A stretch of DNA of 64,000 bases from Pseudomonas guineae (GTDB taxonomy: Bacteria; Pseudomonadota; Gammaproteobacteria; Pseudomonadales; Pseudomonadaceae): NCBI RefSeq assembly GCF_900113745.1, contig NZ_FOQL01000001.1, forward strand, positions 1,736,001 to 1,800,000, read 5' to 3'. Numbering within the stretch: the first letter of the stretch is position 1; the number at the start of each line of letters is the position of its first letter. Made by a program: the position numbers and the translations under genes. The notes beneath the pieces are model-generated. The model ran no database searches. It was not told the DNA's origin and worked only from the letters and a program-made list of their open reading frames with translations. Shown piece by piece: positions 36,358 through 45,633 of the stretch.

Positions 36358-36641
36358 GTAGGCGCTCCAGGGCGGTTTTGATTGGTGGCCATTAGCCGCT
36401 ATCTGCTCAAGAAACAGCAAACTATTTTTGTCTATTGATCGGATGAACTGCAGCGGTGAGTTGCGCAGTAAGTGGAGCCCAGAAAGACCAAGTCATGGAT
36501 TCTCGCGCCGAGCGTGCTGGAGCATTGACCTGTGTGGGCGAGGTGGGGCGCTTGCTAGGGCGAATGCCTAGGGCTGATGGTTAGATTACTGCGCAAAAAA
36601 TTAGTAATTAGCCGATGAATTGACCACGGGTGAGTACCCGT

Positions 36642-37865
36642 TCAGAGCACCCCGGCTGCACGCAGGGCGGTGATCTGCTCGGCACTTAGGCCCAAGTGAC
36701 GGCTGAGTACTTGCTCGGTGTGTTCGCCGAGCAGCGGTGGCGCGTTGCGGTATTGCACCGGGGTTTCTGACAACCGCAGTGGGCTGGCCACTTGCGGGGT
36801 GCTGCTGCCCAGGCTGTTGGGCATGTCGATGCGCAGGCCGCGTGCCAGAACCTGTGGGTCGGCAAATACCTGGGCCAGGTCATTGATCGGCCCACAGGGT
36901 ACGCCTGCCTGTTCGAGCAAACTGACCCATTGCGCCGTGGTTTTGAACACCGTGGCCTGGCGCAGCAGTGGGATCAACTCGGCACGATGAGCAACTCGGG
37001 CCTTGTTTGAAGAAAAACGCGGGTCGTCGGCCAAAGCCGGAAGGCCGGCAACCTCGCAAAGTTTGCGGAACTGCCCGTCATTACCCACGGCGATGATGAA
37101 GTCGCCGTCGGCCGAGGGGAAATCCTGATAGGGCACGATATTCGGGTGAGCATTGCCCAGGCGTTTGGGCGAGACGCCGGTGTTGAGGTAATTCATCGCT
37201 TGGTTAGCCAGGCAGGCCACCTGCACATCGAGCAGGGCCACGTCGATATGCTGGCCCAGACCCGATTGCTCGCGCTGATTGAGCGCCGCTAGCACGCCGA
37301 CGGTGGCGTAGAGGCCGGTGAGAATGTCAGTAAGGGCGACGCCAACCTTCATCGGCCCGGCACCTTCTTCGCCGTCGGGCTTACCGGTCAGACTCATCAG
37401 CCCACCAAGGCCTTGAATCATAAAGTCATAGCCGGCGCGCTTGGCGTAAGGCCCGTTTTGCCCAAAGCCGGTGATCGAGCAGTAGATCAGCCTTGGGTTG
37501 ATGGCGTTCAGCGTTGCGTAGTCGAGACCATAAGCGGCCAGGCCGCCGACCTTGAAGTTCTCCAGCAATACGTCGCAGTTCTGCACCAGCTCGCGCACCA
37601 GGCGTTGGCCCTCGGGCTGGGTGAAATCCAAAGTGACCGATTGCTTGTTGCGGTTGGCACTTTGGAAGTACGCCGCTTCGCGCGAATCGTTGCCCTCGGC
37701 GTCTTTCACATAGGGCGGGCCCCAGTGGCGGGTGTCATCGCCGCTGCCAGGGCGCTCAACCTTGATCACCTCGGCGCCCAGGTCACCGAAGATCTGCCCG
37801 GCCCAAGGCCCGGCGAGCACGCGGGAAAGATCGAGAACACGGATGTGCGACAGGGCACCGGACAT
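36642..37865 (-). CDS. gcoT: Class III CoA-transferase, probable glutarate CoA-transferase
   Basis: A CaiB/BaiF family CoA-transferase predicted to activate glutarate to glutaryl-CoA for the dehydrogenase gene beside it. The 407-residue protein begins with the family pattern LSHIRVLDLSRVLAGPWAGQ, and the catalytic aspartate is expected in HIDVALLDVQ near residue 215. The ATG at 37865 (MSGALSHIRV) is chosen on family similarity; the upstream open frame to 38024 overlaps gcdH. It follows gcdH across a 127-base gap containing a repeat hairpin. Substrate is inferred from context. Confidence 0.85.
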   Translation of the reverse strand: MSGALSHIRVLDLSRVLAGPWAGQIFGDLGAEVIKVERPGSGDDTRHWGPPYVKDAEGNDSREAAYFQSANRNKQSVTLDFTQPEGQRLVRELVQNCDVLLENFKVGGLAAYGLDYATLNAINPRLIYCSITGFGQNGPYAKRAGYDFMIQGLGGLMSLTGKPDGEEGAGPMKVGVALTDILTGLYATVGVLAALNQREQSGLGQHIDVALLDVQVACLANQAMNYLNTGVSPKRLGNAHPNIVPYQDFPSADGDFIIAVGNDGQFRKLCEVAGLPALADDPRFSSNKARVAHRAELIPLLRQATVFKTTAQWVSLLEQAGVPCGPINDLAQVFADPQVLARGLRIDMPNSLGSSTPQVASPLRLSETPVQYRNAPPLLGEHTEQVLSRHLGLSAEQITALRAAGVL

Positions 37866-37938
37866 GGCAAAGATTCCTGAGCAGGGTGGATCGGGGCGCG
37901 TAGCTGACGTTGTATCCAGCCACCATGCGGTAGAGAAG

Positions 37939-37968
37939 GTGGATGAAAAAAGCGTCATCCACCCTACG
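37939..37968. repeat. GGTGGATGA hairpin repeat
   Basis: GGTGGATGA (37939-37947) pairs with TCATCCACC (37955-37963), followed by CTACGG. It is the short form of the repeat seen at 17238-17318 and lies between gcdH and the CoA-transferase gene. Confidence 0.6.
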
Positions 37969-37992
37969 GTCCGAGGGCGTTTGTGGACAGGT

Positions 37993-39171
37993 TTAAAAGA
38001 ACGCCTGGATGCCGGTCTGCGCACGGCCCAGGATCAGCGCGTGGACGTCGTGGGTGCCTTCATAGGTGTTTACCACTTCCAGGTTGACCAGGTGCCGGGC
38101 CACGCCGAACTCGTCGCTGATGCCGTTGCCGCCGAGCATGTCGCGGGCCAGGCGTGCCACGTCCAGCGCTTTACCGCAGCTGTTGCGCTTCATGATCGAG
38201 GTGATTTCCACCGCCGCCGTGCCTTCATCCTTCATCCGACCCAGGCGCAGGCAACCTTGCAGGGCCAGGGTGATTTCGGTCTGCATATCGGCCAGCTTCT
38301 TCTGGATCAGCTGGTTAGCTGCCAGCGGGCGACCGAATTGCTTGCGGTCTAGGGTGTACTGACGCGCGGTGTGCCAGCAGTCTTCGGCGGCACCGAGTGC
38401 GCCCCAGCTGATGCCGTAGCGCGCAGAGTTGAGGCAGGTGAACGGGCCTTTCAGGCCACGTACATCGGGGAAGGCGTTTTCTTCCGGGCAGAACACGTTG
38501 TCCATCACGATCTCGCCGGTGATCGAAGCGCGCAGGCCGACCTTACCGTGGATCGCTGGCGTGCTCAGGCCTTGCCAGCCTTTTTCTAGGACGAAACCGC
38601 GAATCTCGCCAGCATCGTCCTTGGCCCAGACCACAAACACATCGGCGATTGGGCTGTTGGTGATCCACATTTTTGCCCCGGTCAGGCGATAACCGCCGTC
38701 GACCTTCTTAGCGCGGGTGATCATGCTGCCCGGGTCGGAGCCGTGGTCGGGCTCGGTCAGGCCGAAGCAGCCGATGTATTCGCCGCTGGCCAGCTTGGGC
38801 AGGTACTTCTGCTTAGTCGCCTCGTTACCGAACTCAAAGATCGGCACCATCACCAACGAGGACTGCACGCTCATCATTGAGCGATAGCCGGAGTCGACAC
38901 GCTCGACTTCGCGGGCAATCAGGCCGTAACACACATAGTTCAGGCCGCTACCGCCGTACTCTTCAGGAATAGTCGCGCCAAGCAGGCCGGTGTCGCCCAT
39001 TTCGCGGAAAATTTTCGGATCAGTCTGCTCGTGGCGGAAGGCTTCGATCACCCGTGGCTTGAGCTTGTCGGCGGCAAACTGCTGGGCGCTGCCCTGCACC
39101 ATGCGTTCTTCTTCGGTCAGTTGCTGATCCAGCAGCAGTGGATCGATCCAGTTGAAGCTTGCCTTGGCCAT
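37993..39171 (-). CDS. gcdH: Glutaryl-CoA dehydrogenase
   Basis: An FAD enzyme that oxidises and decarboxylates glutaryl-CoA to crotonyl-CoA in lysine, tryptophan and glutarate breakdown. The 392-residue acyl-CoA dehydrogenase has the catalytic glutamate E371 in [17 protein letters not shown], plus [13 protein letters not shown] near 136 and the FAD/CoA block [21 protein letters not shown]-terminus [20 protein letters not shown] is typical. It is divergent from a LysR gene, as in other pseudomonads. Confidence 0.96.
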   Translation of the reverse strand: MAKASFNWIDPLLLDQQLTEEERMVQGSAQQFAADKLKPRVIEAFRHEQTDPKIFREMGDTGLLGATIPEEYGGSGLNYVCYGLIAREVERVDSGYRSMMSVQSSLVMVPIFEFGNEATKQKYLPKLASGEYIGCFGLTEPDHGSDPGSMITRAKKVDGGYRLTGAKMWITNSPIADVFVVWAKDDAGEIRGFVLEKGWQGLSTPAIHGKVGLRASITGEIVMDNVFCPEENAFPDVRGLKGPFTCLNSARYGISWGALGAAEDCWHTARQYTLDRKQFGRPLAANQLIQKKLADMQTEITLALQGCLRLGRMKDEGTAAVEITSIMKRNSCGKALDVARLARDMLGGNGISDEFGVARHLVNLEVVNTYEGTHDVHALILGRAQTGIQAFF

Positions 39172-39368
39172 CGCGAAACCCTCGAGTTACAGAAAGTAAT
39201 AGGTGGGCGTCTTTGCTGTTGAGCGGCGCCCGCAAGTCAGTGGGGTTGATCCTAGGCGGCTTGTAACGAGCAGGCAAACGAGTATTGCGCACGCTGTTGT
39301 GCGATTTAATCACTTCGAGATAGGGTTAAGCCTGCTATTTAATCGATTTCAGTGAGAGTGACGCACAC

Positions 39369-40268
39369 ATGCGCCGAAAGATCCCCAGCACTGCCGCCTT
39401 GATTGCCTTCGAGTCCGCCGCGCGGCATCAGAGCTTTACCAAGGCAGCTGAAGAGCTGAGCCTGACCCAGGGCGCGGTGTGCCGGCAGATTGCTGGGCTG
39501 GAAACCTTTCTTAATATCGAGCTGTTTCGCCGCTCGCGCCGGGGCGTGGTGCTCACTGAAGCTGGGCAATCTTATGCGCGGCGCGTCGCCGGGCAGCTTG
39601 ATGCGGTGGAGCGCGACACTCTGGCCGTGATGGGTCAGCAAGGTGCCATGAGCATCGAGCTGGCGGTGGTACCGACCTTCGGTACGCAGTGGCTGCTGCC
39701 ACGGCTGAAAGATTTTCAGCGTCTGCACCCGGAAATTACCGTCAACCTGACTAACCGCACACGGCCGTTTCTGTTTGCCGATACCGAGTTCGATGCGGCG
39801 GTGTATTTCGGCGATGGTGACTGGTCCGGTACCCAGGCTCACCTGTTGATGGGCGAGAACCCTATGCCGGTGTGCAGCCCTGTGCTGCTGGGTGAGCAGG
39901 CGCAGCTCAGCATCGAGCAGATTGCCACGTTGCCCCTGCTGCAGCAGACCACTCGGCCCTACGCCTGGCGGCAGTGGTTCAGTGCCCAGGGAGTCAACAC
40001 GTCGCGGGATATGACGGGGCCGCGTTACGAGCTGTTCTCGATGCTGGCCCAGGCGGCCATGCATGAGATGGGCGTGGCGTTGATCCCGCCCTTTCTGATC
40101 CGCCGTGAGTTGGACGAAGGACGGCTGGTGATTGCGTTTGATAGACCGCTCGGGGACAACGGCCGCGCTTATTACTTGATTGTGCCGGAGCGTAAAGTGG
40201 AGTCGGCGGCGCTCGCGGCGTTTCGTGATTGGTTGGTCGGCGAGGCGGCGCGGTACCGCAGGACCTAG
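39369..40268 (+). CDS. gcdR: LysR-family regulator of glutarate catabolism
   Basis: A 299-residue LysR regulator of the GcvA-like group. The helix-turn-helix is at residues 10-55 (ESAARHQSFTKAAEELSLTQ), with the effector domain from about 92. Divergent orientation to gcdH across a 197-base gap is conserved in Pseudomonas, where the regulator activates gcdH in response to glutarate. The start at 39369 follows GAGAGTGACG, a moderate ribosome site. Confidence 0.88.
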   Translation: MRRKIPSTAALIAFESAARHQSFTKAAEELSLTQGAVCRQIAGLETFLNIELFRRSRRGVVLTEAGQSYARRVAGQLDAVERDTLAVMGQQGAMSIELAVVPTFGTQWLLPRLKDFQRLHPEITVNLTNRTRPFLFADTEFDAAVYFGDGDWSGTQAHLLMGENPMPVCSPVLLGEQAQLSIEQIATLPLLQQTTRPYAWRQWFSAQGVNTSRDMTGPRYELFSMLAQAAMHEMGVALIPPFLIRRELDEGRLVIAFDRPLGDNGRAYYLIVPERKVESAALAAFRDWLVGEAARYRRT

Positions 40269-40854
40269 GCGCTTCAGCGTCCAAGACGATGGCTAGTCGT
40301 GTGCATGTTTCAACATCATCCGCGTCGTCCACGCAGTAGAAGTGACTGCGCAAACGCCAGCCTGCTTGAGCATTTGCCAGCGAATTAGTGGTAGACCCAC
40401 GCATAAAGATAAGTGCGGGCGCGACCTGATGTCGCCTTAGATGTTAGGTAGTGGCTGTTTTTACAAACTACATAAAATTAAAGCACTAAAAGCCGCTAAG
40501 GCCCATGCCAGCTAGCGCGGAGGCTATTTTTTACGCTGTGTTCGCTACTTTCTACATATCAGAAGATTCGATCAGGTGTCATCCACCATACGCATGGCTT
40601 TTCCCTCTGTAAGCACCGTCATTGAAGGCCTAGGCCAGAAACGGCGCGGCCTGCGCCTGGTATGAAAAGTAGTCATAGACCTATAACTTGTAGTAATGCA
40701 ATTTTCTTACTCCATAACTTCTTGAAGGGACTGCCGTTCGCCGGCAGAATGCGGGCCCCGCCACGTTTACGCGGGATTGTGCTGATCCTCCCTAATGCCC
40801 GCGTGCCACCCGCAGTGCGCCGGTTCACCAAAAAGATCACGCAGGAGAATTGAA
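40269..40854. other. 586-base gap before pntAA
   Basis: No credible gene is seen. The region has AT-rich stretches around 40440-40500 and 40660-40720 unlike the coding DNA, a GTCATCCACCATAC fragment at 40577 resembling the end of a repeat unit, and GGGCCCCGCC near 40751. The transhydrogenase promoter is expected in the last 150 bases, but I cannot fix a -10/-35 pair. Confidence 0.5.
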
Positions 40855-41976
40855 GTGCACATCGGTGTTCCTCTCGAAACCCATGCTGGTGAGACGCGCG
40901 TTGCCGCAACTCCCGAAACCATCAAGAAGCTGATCGGCCAAGGCCATCAGGTGACCGTTCAGGCCGGTGCTGGTGTAACTGCAAGCATCCCAGACAGCGC
41001 CTATGAAGCCGTCGGCGCCACTATTGCCACGGATGTTGCTGCCTTCGGCGCAGATCTGGTGCTGAAAGTGGTTGCCCCAACCGAAGCCGAGCTGGCGCAT
41101 ATGAAGTCCGGTGCAGTACTGGTTGGCATGCTCAACCCGTTCTGCAACGACACCATCGCGCGGATGAATGCCCGTGGCGTCACCGCTTTCGCCCTAGAGG
41201 CCGCCCCGCGTACCTCCCGTGCGCAAAGTCTGGACGTGCTGTCGTCGCAAGCCAACATCGCCGGCTACAAAGCCGTGCTGCTGGCGGCGCACCACTACCC
41301 GCGCTTTATGCCGATGCTGATGACTGCTGCCGGTACCGTTAAGGCCGCGCGTATTCTCATCCTCGGTGCGGGTGTTGCCGGCTTGCAGGCTATCGCCACG
41401 GCCAAGCGCCTGGGTGCGGTGATTGAAGCGTCCGACGTGCGTCCGGCGGTAAAAGAGCAAATCGAGTCGCTCGGCGCCAAGTTCGTCGATGTGCCGTTCG
41501 AGACCGATGAAGAGCGCGAATGCGCCCAGGGCGTGGGCGGCTACGCGCGGCCGATGCCGGCGTCGTGGATGGAGCGTCAGGCCAAGGCGGTGCACGAGAA
41601 GGCCAAGCTGGCTGACATCGTTATCACCACGGCGCTGATCCCGGGCCGTAAGGCGCCGACCCTGCTGCACGCTGCCACTGTCGCGGAAATGAAGCCGGGC
41701 TCGGTGATCATTGACCTCGCTGCAGCGCAAGGTGGCAACTGCCCGCTGACCGTTGCCGAGCAAGTGGTGGTCGAGCATGGCGTAACCATCGTCGGCCACA
41801 GCAATTTGGCGGCCATGGTGCCGGCGGATGCTTCGGCACTGTACGCACGCAACCTGCTGGACTTCCTCAAGCTGGTTATCGACGGCGAAGGCAAGTTCCA
41901 CCTCAACCTTGAAGACGACATCGTTAACGCGTGCCTGATGTGCCGCGATAACCAAGTCGTCCGTACGAACGGCTAA
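40855..41976 (+). CDS. pntAA: NAD(P) transhydrogenase subunit alpha part 1
   Basis: The NAD(H)-binding domain I of the proton-pumping transhydrogenase, which makes NADPH from NADH using the proton gradient. The 373-residue protein begins [20 protein letters not shown] and has the Rossmann motif [20 protein letters not shown] near 168-187. GTG at 40855 is chosen for AGGAG 8 bases upstream and family fit. The alpha subunit is split into two genes as in Rhodospirillum and pseudomonads. Confidence 0.95.
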   Translation: MHIGVPLETHAGETRVAATPETIKKLIGQGHQVTVQAGAGVTASIPDSAYEAVGATIATDVAAFGADLVLKVVAPTEAELAHMKSGAVLVGMLNPFCNDTIARMNARGVTAFALEAAPRTSRAQSLDVLSSQANIAGYKAVLLAAHHYPRFMPMLMTAAGTVKAARILILGAGVAGLQAIATAKRLGAVIEASDVRPAVKEQIESLGAKFVDVPFETDEERECAQGVGGYARPMPASWMERQAKAVHEKAKLADIVITTALIPGRKAPTLLHAATVAEMKPGSVIIDLAAAQGGNCPLTVAEQVVVEHGVTIVGHSNLAAMVPADASALYARNLLDFLKLVIDGEGKFHLNLEDDIVNACLMCRDNQVVRTNG

Positions 41977-41990
41977 GGGGAGCAACGCTC

Positions 41991-42308
41991 ATGGATATGA
42001 TTTCCGACGGCATCTACAACCTGATCATCTTTGCACTGGCCATCTACGTGGGTTACCACGTGGTGTGGAACGTGACCCCGGCCCTGCACACCCCGCTTAT
42101 GGCGGTGACCAACGCGATCTCCGCGATCGTGATCGTCGGCGCCATGCTGGCTGCTGCCTTGACCGTGACCCCGCTGGGTAAAACCATGGGCACCTTGGCT
42201 GTGGCCCTAGCTGCGGTAAACGTGTTCGGTGGCTTTTTGGTCACCCGGCGCATGCTGGAAATGTTTAAGAAGAAAGCGCCGAAAGCCGCTGCAGGGGAGA
42301 AGCATTGA
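41991..42308 (+). CDS. pntAB: NAD(P) transhydrogenase subunit alpha part 2
   Basis: The 105-residue membrane part of the split alpha subunit, with three to four helices between residues 8 and 92 and a basic C-terminal tail. It starts 15 bases after pntAA and its TGA overlaps the pntB ATG by one base (TGATG), so translation is coupled. Confidence 0.95.
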   Translation: MDMISDGIYNLIIFALAIYVGYHVVWNVTPALHTPLMAVTNAISAIVIVGAMLAAALTVTPLGKTMGTLAVALAAVNVFGGFLVTRRMLEMFKKKAPKAAAGEKH

Positions 42309-43744
42309 TGAGTATGAATCTGATCACCGTGCTCTACCTCGTTGCCTCGATCTGCTTTATTCAGGCGCTTAAAGGCTTGTCGCACCCGACGACCTCGCGT
42401 CGCGGCAACCTGTTTGGCATGCTCGGCATGGGTTTGGCGGTGCTGACTACCGTTGCCCTGATCTACAAGCTCGGCGCTGAAATTGCCACCGCGGGCATCG
42501 GCTACGTGATTGTCGGCCTGCTGGTCGGCGGTACGGTCGGTACCGTCATGGCCAAACGCGTAGAAATGACCAAGATGCCGGAACTGGTCGCCTTCATGCA
42601 CAGCATGATCGGCCTGGCCGCGGTGTTTATTGCCATTGCCGCGGTGGTTGAGCCGCAGTCGTTGGGTATCGTTGCCGCGCTGGGCGATGCGATTCCGGCC
42701 GGTAACCGTCTGGAGCTGTTCCTCGGTGCGGCCATCGGTGCCATCACCTTCTCCGGTTCGGTAATTGCCTTCGGCAAGCTGTCGGGCAAGTACAAGTTCC
42801 GCCTGTTCCAAGGCGCACCGGTACAGTTCAAGGGTCAGCATTGGATCAACCTGGCCATTGGCCTGGCGATTCTCGGCCTCGGTCTGATGTACACCTTCAC
42901 CGGTGACCTGACTGCCTTCGCCATCCTGCTGGCCCTGGCCTTCGTCATCGGCGTGCTGATCATCATCCCGATTGGCGGCGCAGACATGCCGGTCGTGGTG
43001 TCGATGCTCAACAGCTACTCGGGCTGGGCGGCGGCCGGTATCGGCTTCTCGCTGAACAACTCGATGCTGATCATCGCCGGTTCGCTGGTGGGCTCATCAG
43101 GCGCGATCCTCTCGTACATCATGTGCAAGGCGATGAACCGTTCGTTCTTCAACGTGATCCTCGGTGGTTTCGGTGGTGCTCCGGCAGAAGCCGGCCCAGC
43201 GGGTGCCAAAGAAGCGCGTCCGGTTAAATCCGGTTCGAGTGACGATGCAGCCTTCCTGCTGACCAACGCCGACACCGTGATCATCGTGCCGGGCTATGGC
43301 CTGGCAGTGGCCCGTGCCCAGCACGCGCTGATGGAGCTGGCGGAGAAGCTGACGCACCGTGGCGTCACCGTGAAGTACGCGATCCACCCGGTTGCCGGGC
43401 GTATGCCGGGTCACATGAACGTATTGCTGGCCGAGGCCGAGGTGCCTTACGAGCAGGTGTTCGAGATGGACGACATCAACTCCGAGTTCGGCCAGGCCGA
43501 CGTGGTGCTGGTGCTCGGCGCCAACGACGTGGTCAACCCCGCCGCGAAGAACGACCCGACGTCGCCGATCGCCGGCATGCCGATCCTCGAGGCTTACAAA
43601 GCCAAGACCGTGATCGTCAACAAGCGCTCAATGGCCAGCGGCTACGCCGGCCTGGACAACGAACTGTTCTACCTCGACAAAACCATGATGGTCTTCGGCG
43701 ACGCCAAGAAAGTCATCGAAGATATGGTTAAAGCGGTCGACTAA
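42308..43744 (+). CDS. pntB: NAD(P) transhydrogenase subunit beta
   Basis: The beta subunit: about eight to nine membrane helices (residues 1-265) that carry the proton path, then the NADP(H)-binding domain III with GYGLAVARAQHALMELAEKL near 325 and VLGANDVVNPAA near 400. The 478-residue length is standard. It closes the pnt operon with a clear intrinsic terminator downstream. Confidence 0.96.
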   Translation: MSMNLITVLYLVASICFIQALKGLSHPTTSRRGNLFGMLGMGLAVLTTVALIYKLGAEIATAGIGYVIVGLLVGGTVGTVMAKRVEMTKMPELVAFMHSMIGLAAVFIAIAAVVEPQSLGIVAALGDAIPAGNRLELFLGAAIGAITFSGSVIAFGKLSGKYKFRLFQGAPVQFKGQHWINLAIGLAILGLGLMYTFTGDLTAFAILLALAFVIGVLIIIPIGGADMPVVVSMLNSYSGWAAAGIGFSLNNSMLIIAGSLVGSSGAILSYIMCKAMNRSFFNVILGGFGGAPAEAGPAGAKEARPVKSGSSDDAAFLLTNADTVIIVPGYGLAVARAQHALMELAEKLTHRGVTVKYAIHPVAGRMPGHMNVLLAEAEVPYEQVFEMDDINSEFGQADVVLVLGANDVVNPAAKNDPTSPIAGMPILEAYKAKTVIVNKRSMASGYAGLDNELFYLDKTMMVFGDAKKVIEDMVKAVD

Positions 43745-43763
43745 CGGTTGCTGCAGCGTTGCC

Positions 43764-43793
43764 AAAAGCCCGGCTCAATTGCCGGGCTTTTTT
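43764..43793 (+). terminator. Intrinsic terminator of pnt operon
   Basis: AAGCCCGGC (43766-43774), loop TCAATT, GCCGGGCTT (43781-43789), then TTTT, preceded by A residues. A textbook hairpin 20 bases after the pntB stop. Confidence 0.92.
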
Positions 43794-43850
43794 CTGTCCA
43801 CACGATCAGGAAAGTGTTTATAGCCGGTGATAATCTGAAAAACAGGTCAG

Positions 43851-44026
43851 CTGTAATAGAAGTGCAGTCTGTAACTGTACCTGTACTAAATCACTGCATA
43901 TATAAGCTATATGCAGGTGTTTTAGCTGCCTAAAATTATTTTTCAGGCTAAAGAACTTATAGTCAGTACAGTTGATGATAAAAAAAGCTTAACAGTTGTA
44001 AAGCAAGCTATCTATTTGTGCTGTAA
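43851..44026. promoter_or_regulatory. AT-rich region with repeated CTGTAA/CTGTAC words
   Basis: CTGTAA occurs at 43851 and 43869, CTGTAC at 43875 and 43881 (three head-to-tail hexamers), TACAG at 43967 and CTGTAA at 44021. The block lies in the 379-base gap upstream of the first DUF1127 gene. It may be a binding array for an unknown regulator; spacing does not fit a LexA box. Confidence 0.3.
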
Positions 44027-44123
44027 TTCAATTCAGCTGTGACTACTGCGTCCTGGGGGTGGTGGCGATAATACCTACATCGCAACAGACCACTGACCCG
44101 CCACAAGCGGAAGGATGAGCACC

Positions 44124-44339
44124 ATGGAACGTACCCTCAGTTCCGACCTGTTTTTTGATCACAGCCAAACCACCGGCTCCAGCGCTTTGCCGCTGCGTAT
44201 GCTTTCTTCTGTTCTGCTATGGCAGCGCCGCGCTGTTAGCCGCCGCCAGCTTGCTCGTTTGGACGCCCGTCTGCTCGCAGATGCTGGAATCAGCGAAGCA
44301 CAGCGTCAGGCCGAGTTGAGTAAACCTTTCTGGCGTTAA
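44124..44339 (+). CDS. DUF1127 small protein 1
   Basis: A 71-residue basic protein with the C-terminal DUF1127 motif (RRQLARLDARLLADAGISEA, about residues 41-60). DUF1127 proteins are widespread short proteins; some alphaproteobacterial members bind RNA or affect phosphate and carbon metabolism. I start at the ATG at 44124 because AAGGA lies 8 bases upstream; an ATG three codons earlier overlaps that site. A near-identical C-terminus (GISEAQRQ-ELxKPFWR) occurs in the next gene, so the two are tandem duplicates. Confidence 0.85.
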   Translation: MERTLSSDLFFDHSQTTGSSALPLRMLSSVLLWQRRAVSRRQLARLDARLLADAGISEAQRQAELSKPFWR

Positions 44340-44386
44340 CCGCAGCCAGACACCGATTTCTGCTCCTCCCTTTATGGGATTTTTGG

Positions 44387-44420
44387 AAGCTCCAGCGCCC
44401 TGCGCTGGGGCTTTCTTTTT
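44387..44420 (+). terminator. Intrinsic terminator after DUF1127 gene 1
   Basis: AAGCTCCAGCGC (44387-44398) pairs with GCGCTGGGGCTT (44402-44413) with one G-T pair and a 3-base loop, followed by TCTTTTT. The two DUF1127 genes are therefore transcribed separately. Confidence 0.88.
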
Positions 44421-44601
44421 ATCTGCGACCAAAGTCAGTGAGTAAGTGTTTATCCGCAACAGTCTGCTGTGCTATGCGGCGGTACAGTTTGGACAAAAGC
44501 TTAACTGCGCCATAACAATTTCCAGGTGCTGTCTCTGCCTTCTCTGCGGTCTACCGCGCATCCTAGGTTGACATCCCCGCTATATGCCGAGGAATTGCAT
44601 C

Positions 44602-44808
44602 ATGGAGCGCACGTCCCAAAGCTCACCTTTACAAGTTGCTCAGGTAAGTCAGCCGCGATGGCTGAAGCTCTATGCCACGCTGTGTGGTTGGCAACGTAAC
44701 CTGCAAACCCGCAGACATTTGGCGAGCCTGGATAGGCGTCAGTTGGCTGATGCTGGGATCAGTGAGGCGCAGCGACAGGTCGAGCTGGGAAAGCCGTTCT
44801 GGCGCTGA
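44602..44808 (+). CDS. DUF1127 small protein 2
   Basis: A 68-residue paralogue of the gene at 44124, again starting MERT and ending GKPFWR, with the motif RRHLASLDRRQLADAGISEA. ATG at 44602 is preceded by GAGGA. The middle parts of the two proteins differ, so the duplication is old. Its own 200-base upstream region and the preceding terminator imply its own promoter. Confidence 0.85.
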   Translation: MERTSQSSPLQVAQVSQPRWLKLYATLCGWQRNLQTRRHLASLDRRQLADAGISEAQRQVELGKPFWR

Positions 44809-44887
44809 CTCGCCTGGCAACCAACCGACATATTCCCGGTCTACAATGAGCGCGGCCCGGCTGTTGGGCCTTTTCAGGAGCGTGGAT

Positions 44888-45205
44888 ATGAATGTAATAA
44901 AGACGTTTAGCCTTGCGGCACTCTTGGCGCTGGCCGGTACCGCCAGCGCCACCAGTTTTGTGGTTACTACCGATGCCGTGGTCGGGGCGGTTGCTGCGAC
45001 CGCGGATGCCAGCTCCGATGCGAGCTCATCTTTTAATGACGACAAAATCGTGCTCGCCGCACGTGATGACGCCGCCGCTTTTGTTGCCAGTCAGGGCAGC
45101 ATCCGCGGAGTCAGCTTTGAGGCCGCGTTGCAGCATATTCGTCAGCAAGTACCGACGTTGCAAGGCGACGACATGCAACTGGCGACCGCCATCCTCAGCC
45201 TGTGA
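44888..45205 (+). CDS. DUF2388 exported protein 1
   Basis: A 105-residue protein with a signal peptide (MNVIKTFSLAALLALAGTAS, cleavage near ASA) and a DUF2388 domain containing DKIVLAARDDAAAFVASQGS and IRGVSFEAALQHIRQQVP. Function unknown; the family is largely restricted to pseudomonads. ATG at 44888 has AGGAG upstream. It forms a pair with the next gene, and both precede the DUF4105 gene. Confidence 0.87.
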   Translation: MNVIKTFSLAALLALAGTASATSFVVTTDAVVGAVAATADASSDASSSFNDDKIVLAARDDAAAFVASQGSIRGVSFEAALQHIRQQVPTLQGDDMQLATAILSL

Positions 45206-45211
45206 GTTTAT

Positions 45212-45247
45212 GTTCCCCCAGTGCTTAGCCAGAAGCCCCGGGGGAAC
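45212..45247 (+). terminator. Stem-loop between the two DUF2388 genes
   Basis: GTTCCCCC (45212-45219) pairs with GGGGGAAC (45240-45247). Lacks a T run, so it may be an attenuator or messenger-stabilising stem rather than a full terminator. Confidence 0.4.
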
Positions 45248-45312
45248 TGTGTGGCAGAATGGCCGTCGAAACCAACCCATTCGGGTTGATGGTTGAATAT
45301 TTGGAGATGCGT

Positions 45313-45633
45313 ATGCGCCCTGCCTTGCTCAGTGCCGTAGTTGCGATTGTTCTGTTTAGTGCCACAGCACAGGCGCAAACCTTGGTAGCGACCAGCAATA
45401 TCATCGTGCGTGCACTGGACCGCACACTCGACTTCTCTTCGGATACCACCACCTCGGTGCGCGATTCGAAAATCGTCCTAGCAGCGCGCGACGATGCTGC
45501 CAGCTTCGTCGCCAGCCAAGGTCAGATCCGGGGCGTGCAGCTGGAGGCCGCCATCCACACTATTCGCAGTCAGGTACCTGAAGCGCAGGGTGCGAGTGAT
45601 CAGGTATTGGCCGAAGCCATTCTGGCACTGTGA
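45313..45633 (+). CDS. DUF2388 exported protein 2
   Basis: A 106-residue paralogue of the previous gene. Signal peptide MRPALLSAVVAIVLFSATAQ ends near AQA; the mature part has DSKIVLAARDDAASFVASQG and IRGVQLEAAIHTIRSQVP, about 60 percent alike over that block by eye. I start at 45313 with GGAG 6 bases upstream; an ATG at 45307 overlaps it. The stop overlaps the start of the DUF4105 gene (GTGA), so the two are translationally coupled. Confidence 0.85.
   Translation: MRPALLSAVVAIVLFSATAQAQTLVATSNIIVRALDRTLDFSSDTTTSVRDSKIVLAARDDAASFVASQGQIRGVQLEAAIHTIRSQVPEAQGASDQVLAEAILAL

Noticed and set aside
43869..43890. LexA box in CTGTAACTGTACCTGTAC
   Set aside because: The words are direct repeats, not the CTGT-N8-ACAG palindrome with correct spacing.
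44672..45205. Longer 177-codon version of the first DUF2388 protein
   Set aside because: The upstream part overlaps the DUF1127 gene; the inner ATG at 44888 has AGGAG and begins a signal peptide.
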